7,861 nucleotides of DNA from Phycisphaeraceae bacterium (lineage in GTDB: Bacteria; Planctomycetota; Phycisphaerae; Phycisphaerales; Phycisphaeraceae), in contig PUNN01000452.1 of the NCBI GenBank assembly GCA_003552605.1, positions 1-7,861 of the forward strand, written 5' to 3'. The notes below the pieces were generated by a model that saw only the letters and a list, made by a program, of their open reading frames with translations, was not told where the DNA came from and made no database searches. Positions 1 to 4,910 of this stretch are shown in pieces (position 1 is the stretch's first letter; every line of letters starts with the position of its first letter). A program made the position numbers and the translations under genes.

Positions 1-185
1 CTTGGATGTGGTGGCCCAGTACCCGCGACAGGGGCTTCTGAGGTGGGGGGCGAGGGTGAGACCAGCCAGCGATACCGTCCGGCTGTGCAGCTCTGTCTGC
101 CATGGAAGCTACCGTCGGTGTAAAATGGCCGCGGCGGCCTGATGGGGGCGGTCCCATTAGGCCTCGCGCGAGGATCGCCGGATGC
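1..185. other. Left-edge region without a recognised gene
   Basis: Plus-strand frame 1 is open from the window edge to a TAA at 121-123 (40 codons). It could be the tail of a gene starting outside the window, but the translated tail shows no family motif that I recognise, and it is too short to judge. Nothing else in the stretch looks coding on either strand. If the tRNA fragment downstream really marks the end of an integrated element, this stretch lies on the element side. Confidence 0.3.
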
Positions 186-252
186 ACCCTAACAGTGATC
201 TTTGGTGATCTTTGAATGTGGACAACCGCAATGAACCCTAACAACTGCAATG
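186..252. repeat. Cluster of three short direct-repeat pairs
   Basis: Three different repeat pairs are packed into 67 bases. GTGATCTTTG occurs as a perfect tandem pair (195-204, 205-214). ACAACCGCAATG (222-233) recurs as ACAACTGCAATG (241-252), one mismatch and 19 bases apart. ACCCTAACA occurs at 186-194 and again at 235-243. Arrays of short, differing direct repeats beside a tRNA-derived core resemble the arm-type and accessory-protein sites of tyrosine-recombinase attachment regions. That role is inferred; the repeats themselves are seen directly. Confidence 0.6.
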
Positions 253-323
253 CTCATCAGGACGACGTAAACCCCTTATGTGAATGCAAATAGCTGTCAA
301 GTCGCCGCTTGGCGAGGTTAGGG

Positions 324-386
324 AATCGGGGCCTGCGATGGTCTGGGGGTCAAAAGGTCGCCGGTTCAAATCCGGCCGCCCCGATT
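324..386. other. Perfect 9-bp inverted repeat enclosing the tRNA fragment
   Basis: AATCGGGGC (324-332) is the exact reverse complement of GCCCCGATT (378-386), so the tRNA fragment is closed by a nine-pair stem with the T arm inside. The left arm is not a normal tRNA-Pro 5' end, because it also matches the two bases after the discriminator. It may therefore belong to the recombination site or be a secondary replacement for the acceptor stem. The distance between the arms is about 14 bases too short for a full tRNA. Confidence 0.55.
343..384 (+). pseudogene. 3' fragment of tRNA-Pro(GGG), probable att-site remnant
   Basis: The sequence reads as a tRNA from position 32 to the discriminator base. 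It has an anticodon loop CTGGGGG with GGG in positions 34-36 (345-347), a variable region, and a perfect T arm (GCCGG/TTCAAAT/CCGGC, 360-376). It ends with the 3' acceptor strand CGCCCCG and discriminator A384. The C1:G72/A73 type of end is typical of tRNA-Pro. The 5' half is missing: the bases upstream neither form a D arm nor pair with the anticodon stem strand TCAAA. A 3' tRNA fragment beginning in the anticodon loop is the usual footprint of integration by a tyrosine recombinase into a tRNA gene. A structured tRNA-like element is the alternative. Confidence 0.7.
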
Positions 387-414
387 GAAAAAGCCGCTGT
401 TGCGGCTTATTCAA
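385..414 (+). terminator. Terminator-like hairpin after the tRNA fragment
   Basis: TTGAAAAAGCCGC (385-397), loop TGTT and GCGGCTTATTCAA (402-414) form a 13-position stem with one A/A mismatch. An A-rich left side and a short T-containing right side flank the GC core. This looks like a bidirectional intrinsic terminator of the kind commonly found just after tRNA genes. It is probably native sequence downstream of the original tRNA-Pro. Confidence 0.6.
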
Positions 415-420
415 TAGAGC

Positions 421-448
421 AGGAGAGAGTAGAGAGGAGAGAGTAGAG
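421..448. repeat. Tandem 14-bp purine repeat
   Basis: AGGAGAGAGTAGAG occurs twice, perfectly and back to back (421-434 and 435-448). It forms an almost pure purine tract whose second half is the left arm of the long hairpin that follows. Confidence 0.75.
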
Positions 449-524
449 CAGGGGGGGCGGCGAGAGGAGCATCGCCAGACACGGATGGGGATCGACTTCT
501 CCTGCGGTCTACTTTCTCCTCTCT
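431..524 (+). promoter_or_regulatory. Long hairpin in the leader of the four-helix-bundle gene
   Basis: Bases 431-447 pair with 508-524 over 17 positions; the only non-Watson-Crick position is G441 with T514, a G-U wobble in plus-strand RNA. After a two-base bulge (506-507) the helix continues with GCAGG (448-452) against CCTGC (501-505), giving about 22 pairs. The loop holds a smaller stem, GGCGA (459-463) with TCGCC (472-476). The hairpin ends 25 bases before the ATG at 550. Its function is unknown; a role in RNA processing, translation control or mobility is inference. Confidence 0.55.
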
Positions 525-549
525 CCTTTCTTGCGGTATTCTTTGCGGC

Positions 550-951
550 ATGACTTTCGCATTCGAGAAGCTCAAGGTATACCAGAAGGCCGTCGCATTC
601 GCTGACGGCGTATGTACCTTGGCCAGGGGTTTCCCCCGCGGTTACTTCTTCCTCGCGGACCAACTCAACCGGGCCGCACTTTCCATCGCCGCCAACATCG
701 CTGAAGGCAACGGCCGATTCACGAAGGCTGACCGGGGCAACTTCTTCGCCATCGCTCGCGGCAGTGTACAGGAATGCGTGCCGTTGCTTGAGTTGGCGCT
801 TCGGCAGCAACTGGTGGAGCCTTTGCGGCATCAGCAGATGAAGGCTGATCTCGAAGAAATCGCCCGAATGCTTGCCGGCCTGATCAACGGCCTGGACAGG
901 CGCAGCGTCTGGGGCTGTGGTGACTTGTATTTGTCTGAGCATGAAATATAA
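550..951 (+). CDS. Four-helix-bundle protein (S23 / 23S rRNA intervening-sequence protein family)
   Basis: The 133-residue product has the hallmarks of the S23 family. These are an opening FEKLKVYQKA helix (about 5-26), the conserved LADQLNRAALSIAANIAEG helix (35-53), a third helix with RGSVQECVPLLELAL (70-84), and a closing helix ending near residue 115. An 18-residue tail without obvious homology follows. Members occur inside 23S rRNA intervening sequences of some bacteria and as many free-standing copies in Planctomycetota and Bacteroidota. They form small oligomeric helical bundles of unknown function and are related to the Avd accessory protein of diversity-generating retroelements. No reverse transcriptase or variable repeat is seen here. 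No Shine-Dalgarno site precedes the ATG; TATTCT at 537-542 could be a -10 element giving a leaderless mRNA, but this is weak. It is the only convincing plus-strand gene and lies between a tRNA remnant and a convergent dehydrogenase gene. Confidence 0.88.
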   Translation: MTFAFEKLKVYQKAVAFADGVCTLARGFPRGYFFLADQLNRAALSIAANIAEGNGRFTKADRGNFFAIARGSVQECVPLLELALRQQLVEPLRHQQMKADLEEIARMLAGLINGLDRRSVWGCGDLYLSEHEI

Positions 952-960
952 GACGCCATT

Positions 961-978
961 GCATCAGGCCACTGATGC
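961..978. terminator. Hairpin between convergent genes
   Basis: GCATCAG (961-967), loop GCCA and CTGATGC (972-978) form a perfect seven-pair stem. It covers the stop codon of the dehydrogenase gene (TGA, 964-966 on the minus strand) and begins ten bases after the stop of the four-helix-bundle gene. It could serve as a shared end for both transcripts. No U tract follows on either strand, so intrinsic termination is uncertain. Confidence 0.35.
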
Positions 979-2010
979 CCCCACCTCGATCTGCACCTTC
1001 ACCGTGTCGGCCGGGGGTTGGACGGTGTGGGCGAAGGCGGCTGGGGATTGCTCGAACGGGAAGGTGGTGGTGATCAGCGGCTTGACGTCGATCGCGCCGC
1101 TGCTCATCAGTGCCAGTGCGCGGTCAAAGACGTGGGCGTAGCGGAAGGCGGTCTCGATCCGCGCTTCCTTGGCCTGAAAGGCCACGATATCCAGTTGCAC
1201 CGGCTCGACGGGCATGCCGACGTAGACGATCCGGCCGCCGGGGCGCAGCGGCTCGATCAGGTCGTTGGCCACATGGATGCTGCCGGAGCATTCGAAGATG
1301 ACATCCGCACCCCAGCCATCGGTCGTGTCCATGACCGCTTGGCGCAAGGACTGTCCGGCCACGTTGACAGGGGTGATCGGCCCGAGGCTGGCGGCGAGGT
1401 CGAGTTTCGGTTGCTGCACATCAGTGATGAACGCGCGGCTGCACCCGCCGGCAAGCGCAGCGAGGGCAGTGACCATGCCGATGGGGCCGGCACCGAGGAC
1501 CACGGCGAGGTCACCCGGTGTGATCTGCGCCTTGGCTGCGGCGTGCATCCCGACGGCGAGCGGTTCGACCATCGCGCCTTCGGCGAAACTGACATTGTCC
1601 GGCAATTTGAAGGTGTAGTCGGCCGGGTGGATCACCTCCGGGCGGAGCACACCATGCACCGGCGGGGTGGCCCAGAAGCGCACCGATGGGTCGAGATGGT
1701 ACATGCCCCGCCGCGCGGCCTGGCTGGATGGATCGGGGATGCCCGGCTCCATGCAGACGCGGTCGCCGCGTTCGAGGTGGGTGACCCCATCACCGACTTC
1801 GATGACTGTGCCCGCGGCCTCGTGGCCGAGGATCATCGGCTCGCGGACAACGAACGGACCGATGCGGCCGTGGGTGTAGTAATGCACATCGCTGCCGCAG
1901 ATGCCCACGGTGTGTATGGCGATGCGCACATCCCGGGGCCCGAGCCGTTCACCGGGGTCGATCTCGCGCATGTTCAGCTTCAGGTCAGGTTCGAGCACGA
2001 GGGCCTGCAT
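964..2010 (-). CDS. Zinc-dependent polyol dehydrogenase (xylitol/sorbitol dehydrogenase-like)
   Basis: This 348-residue medium-chain dehydrogenase is full length. The catalytic domain has C38 in GICGSDVHYYTHG, H63-E64 in GHEAAG and E149 in MVEPLAVG, the zinc-ligand pattern of sorbitol and xylitol dehydrogenases. The structural-zinc lobe has lost its four cysteines (only C86 in CMEPGIPDP), as in sorbitol dehydrogenases. The Rossmann motif GAGPIG (173-178) is followed by D197 at the end of the second strand, which favours NAD over NADP. The overall sequence closely recalls rhizobial xylitol dehydrogenases (D-xylulose reductase, EC 1.1.1.9), but the exact polyol cannot be read from sequence. The ATG is supported by AAGGA eight bases upstream. 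The gene follows a TIM-barrel sugar enzyme gene on the same strand after a 172-base gap, so co-transcription is possible. The product is cytosolic, with no signal peptide. Confidence 0.92.
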   Translation of the reverse strand: MQALVLEPDLKLNMREIDPGERLGPRDVRIAIHTVGICGSDVHYYTHGRIGPFVVREPMILGHEAAGTVIEVGDGVTHLERGDRVCMEPGIPDPSSQAARRGMYHLDPSVRFWATPPVHGVLRPEVIHPADYTFKLPDNVSFAEGAMVEPLAVGMHAAAKAQITPGDLAVVLGAGPIGMVTALAALAGGCSRAFITDVQQPKLDLAASLGPITPVNVAGQSLRQAVMDTTDGWGADVIFECSGSIHVANDLIEPLRPGGRIVYVGMPVEPVQLDIVAFQAKEARIETAFRYAHVFDRALALMSSGAIDVKPLITTTFPFEQSPAAFAHTVQPPADTVKVQIEVGASVA

Positions 2011-2018
2011 GGGTGAGA

Positions 2019-2023
2019 TCCTT
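2019..2023 (-). promoter_or_regulatory. Shine-Dalgarno site of the dehydrogenase gene
   Basis: AAGGA on the minus strand lies eight bases before the ATG. It is one of only two good ribosome binding sites in the window and fixes this start. Confidence 0.65.
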
Positions 2024-2038
2024 GGCCAAGGCGTGGCC

Positions 2039-2129
2039 GGCTGACGAAAGCCACTCCGTCGGCTCAGCCGCTGGTCAACGGGACGTTTCTTTCACCGAGG
2101 CGCCTTACTTCGATCATTTTCCATATGAT
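2039..2129 (-). promoter_or_regulatory. Dehydrogenase leader: hairpin and AT-rich inverted repeat
   Basis: The 172-base gap between the TIM-barrel stop and the dehydrogenase start holds two structures. A stem is formed by GGCTGACG (2039-2046) and CGTCGGCT (2057-2064), with G-T pairs. ATCAT (2113-2117) and ATGAT (2125-2129) form an inverted repeat spaced by seven bases in the only AT-rich patch of the gap. The second could be an operator or part of a promoter for separate expression of the dehydrogenase. No convincing -35/-10 pair is visible. Confidence 0.25.
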
Positions 2130-2182
2130 GCCCATGGATCGGCGCGGAAGTTTCACCCTGTGGTGAGTGGGCAATGGAGGGA

Positions 2183-3046
2183 TCACGAGTGCAGCAATCG
2201 TGCCAGCATGGTGATAGTGTTCAAAAGTTCCTCCTGGCGCTGGGGGTGGTCCGGCCTGGCTTCGCGTTCGATGATGAGCGGGCCATCGTAGCCGCCGCGC
2301 ATCAGCAGTTCGAAGAACGCCGACCAGTCAACGCCACCCTGTCCGATGGGCGTCTCGCGGCCCCATGTTCCCGGCTGTGCGGCGGGCGTGGCGTCCTTGA
2401 TATGCACCTGCCTGACGTGCGGGAGCAGGCGCTCGAGCGCGGCGTGCGGATCGCCCGTGCCGTAGAGCAGCATGTTCGCCGGGTCGAAGTTGACGGCGAT
2501 GTTTATCCGGCCCCGGCGATGTAGCCGGTCGAGGAACAACTCGAGCGTTTCGGCCGACTCCTGTCCCGTTTCCAGCAGCAGCGTCAGGCCATGCTCGGCG
2601 AACAGGCTGGCGATCTGTTCAACCCGGTCGGCAAGCGTGGTGAAGGCCGGATCGTCCCCATCGGCGGGGATGAAGCCAGCGTGAGCACTCACCATATCCA
2701 CCCCGAGCGCCGCCGCGGCGGGCGCGGCCTCTTCCAGGCGGTGCCAGTTGACCTCCCATGTACTGTCGGGAACGAACCCGCCGGTGCGCGCGATGGTCTC
2801 GAGCGTGGCGTAATCCTCGCCCACCGGCCGGTACATGCCAGAAACCGCACGCTTGCCGTGCCGGTTGAGCATGTCTGCGGTGCCACGCCAGGCATCGGCG
2901 TGGTCGATAAACGGGTCGAGCGCCACCTGCACATCCTCGAGGCCGAGCACCTCGAGCCGCTCGATAAGCATCTCGGGTGAATCCGGCCGCAGCGACCAGC
3001 TACAGATGCCCAGCCGTCTCGATTTAGGGGATGATGGGGTCGACAC
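2183..3046 (-). CDS. Sugar phosphate isomerase/epimerase-like TIM-barrel protein
   Basis: The product (287 residues from the GTG start) is a xylose-isomerase-like TIM barrel (AP endonuclease 2 / COG1082 type). It opens with LGICSWSL (12-19) on the first strand. Later strands carry likely metal and active-site residues: H122 (SAHAG), E159 (LLLETGQE), D188 (NFDPANML), H215 (VHIKDA) and E260 (LIIERE). Such enzymes isomerise or epimerise sugars, keto-sugars or inositols; the substrate is not predictable here. The frame stays open upstream to a TTG at 3097. I prefer the GTG at 3046 because the family begins just before the first strand and because the strong hairpin at 3101-3141 would occupy the ribosome site of the TTG. 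No Shine-Dalgarno site supports either start. The polyol dehydrogenase downstream suggests a shared sugar or polyol pathway. Confidence 0.87.
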   Translation of the reverse strand: MSTPSSPKSRRLGICSWSLRPDSPEMLIERLEVLGLEDVQVALDPFIDHADAWRGTADMLNRHGKRAVSGMYRPVGEDYATLETIARTGGFVPDSTWEVNWHRLEEAAPAAAALGVDMVSAHAGFIPADGDDPAFTTLADRVEQIASLFAEHGLTLLLETGQESAETLELFLDRLHRRGRINIAVNFDPANMLLYGTGDPHAALERLLPHVRQVHIKDATPAAQPGTWGRETPIGQGGVDWSAFFELLMRGGYDGPLIIEREARPDHPQRQEELLNTITMLARLLHS

Positions 3047-3100
3047 GGTGAGTGACCGGGCCGTGAGGATGCACGGCAACGGGAAACGAGGGAGCAAGGG

Positions 3101-3141
3101 GCCGTCCGAGCGGGGTGCCCGCGGGTTGCCGCACGGACGGC
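3101..3141 (-). terminator. Strong hairpin between LysM and TIM-barrel genes
   Basis: GCCGTCCG (3101-3108) and CGGACGGC (3134-3141) are perfect complements. The 25-base loop contains a further five-pair stem, GCGGG/CCCGC. It lies 17 bases after the stop of the LysM gene and probably ends that transcript. The following minus-strand sequence is pyrimidine-rich but has no true U run. Confidence 0.5.
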
Positions 3142-3157
3142 TGCGTTGGATGGAGCA

Positions 3158-4207
3158 TTACGGCATGTCGTCGGGTTTGGGCGGGATGACCAGTTCCATC
3201 CCCGGCCGCAGATCGTCCGGGCTGTCGAGCTGGTCCCGGTTGGCCTCGAAGATTCGGCGCCAGTGTACGCCCATGCCATCGTAATGCCGCTCGGCGATGG
3301 TCCACAGCCTGTCATTTTCCCGCACGGTGTAGGTGGTGGCCCCTTCCTGGGGTTGGGCAGCGTGGCGGGTCTGATCGCGGGCCTGCTGGTCCGCCCGTCG
3401 CTGCTGCCGGGCCTGCGCCTCGCGGCTGACGACCTCATCGTAAGGGGGCAGCCTCAGCGTCTGGCCGAGTCGGATGCGCCGGGGGTCATCGATATCGTTG
3501 TGGTCGGCAATCGCCTGGTAATGCCTGGCGCTGCCGTAAAAGCGGTGCGCGATTCCGCCGAGCGTGTCGCCGCTTTCAACGGTGTAGGTTTCAGGGACCT
3601 CCCGGTCAGCGCCGGCGGCGGCCTGCTGTGGCGCTTGGGTTTGCTGGCGCTGCGGTTCGGCCTCGGCCTGATCCGGGCGATCCCGGTCAGCCCGATCGGC
3701 ATCGCGCAGGGCGGTGAGGATGTACTCGGTGTGCTGTTCGTACTCCTGCTCGATCTCCTGCTGGCGCTGCTCGACCCGGCGCTGGCGATCGGCTTCGCGT
3801 TGCTGTTCAAGTTCCCGCTGCCGCTGCTGGCGACGTTCCTGCTCTGCCTGGCGCTCTGCCTGGCGCCGCTGCTCGGCTTCCTGCCTCAGTCGGTCCGCCT
3901 GGTCATCCTGATCTTCATCGTTGTCGCCGATGTGGAAGGTGGCAGCGTCGAGGTCGTTGTCCCGGTCACCCGCATCGGCATCGTCCTCGCGGGGCTGATC
4001 CTGTTGCACCTCGCGGTCCGGCCGGTCGCGTTGCTGGTCCTGCCCGGCGGCCTCGTCGGGGCGGTCCTCTTCCCCGTTCAGGGCGAGTTCATCGGTCTGC
4101 GGGTCGTCCTCACCGTTGCCGTTCGACCCGGTCACGATGAAGAAGACGATCGCCACAACACACAAGACGACAAGCGATACGACGGCGGTTTTCTGAGCGT
4201 TGGTCAT
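3158..4207 (-). CDS. Membrane-anchored coiled-coil protein with two LysM domains
   Basis: The 349-residue product starts with a short cytoplasmic tail (MTNAQK) and one hydrophobic helix (7-27) without a cleavage site or lipobox. Next comes an acidic, Asp/Glu-rich low-complexity stretch (33-105), a charged Gln/Arg/Glu coiled coil (about 102-168), and a Q/A-rich linker. LysM domain 1 spans about 207-254 (TYTVESGDTLGGIAHRFYG start), followed by an Arg/Gln-rich spacer (261-290) and LysM domain 2 (292-342, TYTVRENDRLWTIAERHY). LysM domains bind N-acetylglucosamine polymers such as peptidoglycan, so the protein probably tethers the membrane to the wall or a surface polymer. No enzymatic domain is present. 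I chose the ATG at 4207 over the one at 4234 because GAGG lies eight bases upstream and MTNAQK leads straight into the membrane helix. The gene is probably transcribed alone. Confidence 0.85.
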   Translation of the reverse strand: MTNAQKTAVVSLVVLCVVAIVFFIVTGSNGNGEDDPQTDELALNGEEDRPDEAAGQDQQRDRPDREVQQDQPREDDADAGDRDNDLDAATFHIGDNDEDQDDQADRLRQEAEQRRQAERQAEQERRQQRQRELEQQREADRQRRVEQRQQEIEQEYEQHTEYILTALRDADRADRDRPDQAEAEPQRQQTQAPQQAAAGADREVPETYTVESGDTLGGIAHRFYGSARHYQAIADHNDIDDPRRIRLGQTLRLPPYDEVVSREAQARQQRRADQQARDQTRHAAQPQEGATTYTVRENDRLWTIAERHYDGMGVHWRRIFEANRDQLDSPDDLRPGMELVIPPKPDDMP

Positions 4208-4215
4208 GGCTGTGG

Positions 4216-4219
4216 CCTC
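4216..4219 (-). promoter_or_regulatory. Shine-Dalgarno site deciding the LysM gene start
   Basis: GAGG on the minus strand stands eight bases before the ATG at 4207. The alternative ATG at 4234 has only an AGGG that directly abuts the start codon, which is too close to work. Confidence 0.5.
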
Positions 4220-4234
4220 ATGAAGGGGGTTCAT

Positions 4235-4797
4235 CCCTGAACATCACCGGTCAGTCTACCACCGTCCGCCCCGGCAGGCGAAACGGTGTTCCGGCCGTGC
4301 TGAGAACGGCCCGCTGCGGGCCGGTAGTGCATGGCCGGCGCTGGTCACCGGCACCCGGTGAACGGGCCGGGCTGGCCGCGGCGACCCTGCGCGTTGTCCG
4401 CTCCATTGCAGAATCCTATCCATCAACGGGCCGGTGTCGACAATGCCGGGCCGGTAAATGTGCAGGAATCCGTCCGGGGCGCCCACGACCGAAAATGCGG
4501 CAGTGGGGCGCCGGTCACGGGAGGATCACCCGGCGGGCGCGCAGGGCCGATGCAAAGATGCCTCGCACGTCGCGGGGGGATGCCTGCCTTCGGGCCAAGG
4601 GCCATGCCCATCGCAGGGCAACCGATGTACCAGCGAGGTTGCGGTCACGAAGCCCATTCGATTCAACACGCAAAGCCGAACTTTGCTGTCCCGCCTCACA
4701 GGCGCAGTGGTACCGTGTCCCCACTTCAGCCGTAACCCCAGCAGGGCGAAGGCATGTGGCGGTCGAGTTGGCTCGCTGCGTCAGCGGCATCCGGCGG
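4235..4797. other. Long non-coding stretch with short hairpins
   Basis: No frame here looks like a real protein; the open frames are rich in Arg, Pro and Cys with no motif. Near the LysM side are perfect short hairpins: CGGCCC/GGGCCG (4307-4312, 4318-4323) and TCACCGG/CCGGTGA (4345-4351, 4355-4361, loop CAC). GGGCCGGT occurs three times (4318, 4428, 4448). The stretch should contain the LysM promoter, reading leftwards, but I cannot pick a convincing one. The part from about 4640 to 4735 is lower in GC than its surroundings and could be gene debris or a short RNA; neither is supported. Confidence 0.5.
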
Positions 4798-4888
4798 GTC
4801 CGCAGCCGATTGCCATGAGTGTTCGTGACCGGGGGCTATCCCATGGCCATCAGCCGCCTCTGAATTGCGGCTGCTGATGCAGCCAGCC
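4798..4888 (+). repeat. Structured dispersed repeat, complete copy 1
   Basis: The unit has three conserved blocks. GTCCGCAGCCGATTGCCATG (4798-4817) is followed by a spacer containing GTGACCGGGGG, then CATGGCCATCAGCCGCC (4842-4858), and CGGCTGCTGA (4868-4877). The first block is roughly the reverse complement of the second, and the second pairs with the third around a short loop, so the unit can fold as two hairpins. The copy at 7769-7861 matches it over its whole length in opposite orientation. It starts 22 bases beyond the sulfatase stop, where it might also act as a transcript end. Confidence 0.75.
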
Positions 4889-4910
4889 ACGCTGCATGCG
4901 TTCGCCCTGG

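Noticed and set aside
324..386. Integron attC site, because of the imperfectly folded site with perfect outer arms
   Set aside because: The outer arms do not carry the RYYYAAC and GTTRRRY core sites, and the inside is plainly a tRNA T arm and anticodon loop.
238..942. A minus-strand frame containing an SGRPDLNRRPFDPQT-like peptide
   Set aside because: The peptide is simply the reverse reading of the tRNA-Pro fragment, a common source of false hypothetical proteins; the rest is antisense to the four-helix-bundle gene.
550..951. Diversity-generating retroelement (the four-helix-bundle protein as Avd)
   Set aside because: No reverse transcriptase and no template/variable repeat pair is present in the window; the sequence fits the general S23 family equally well.
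1018..2016. A 332-codon plus-strand open frame opposite the dehydrogenase gene
   Set aside because: Antisense shadow of a clearly conserved enzyme; its composition (Gly, Asp, Arg, His) shows no family motif.
3146..4240. A long plus-strand open frame with a strongly hydrophobic, Leu-rich product resembling a membrane protein
   Set aside because: It is exactly antisense to the LysM/coiled-coil gene. The hydrophobic run is the mirror of its Gln/Arg/Glu codons, and GC-rich sequence keeps the opposite frame open.
4318..4455. GGGCCGGT repeated three times as a possible CRISPR or iteron array
   Set aside because: Eight-base GC-rich words at irregular spacing are expected by chance in this composition; there is no regular repeat-spacer pattern.
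4297..4877. Several overlapping open frames on both strands downstream of the sulfatase gene
   Set aside because: All are Arg/Pro/Cys-rich with no recognisable motif, overlap each other in different frames, and run through the dispersed repeat.
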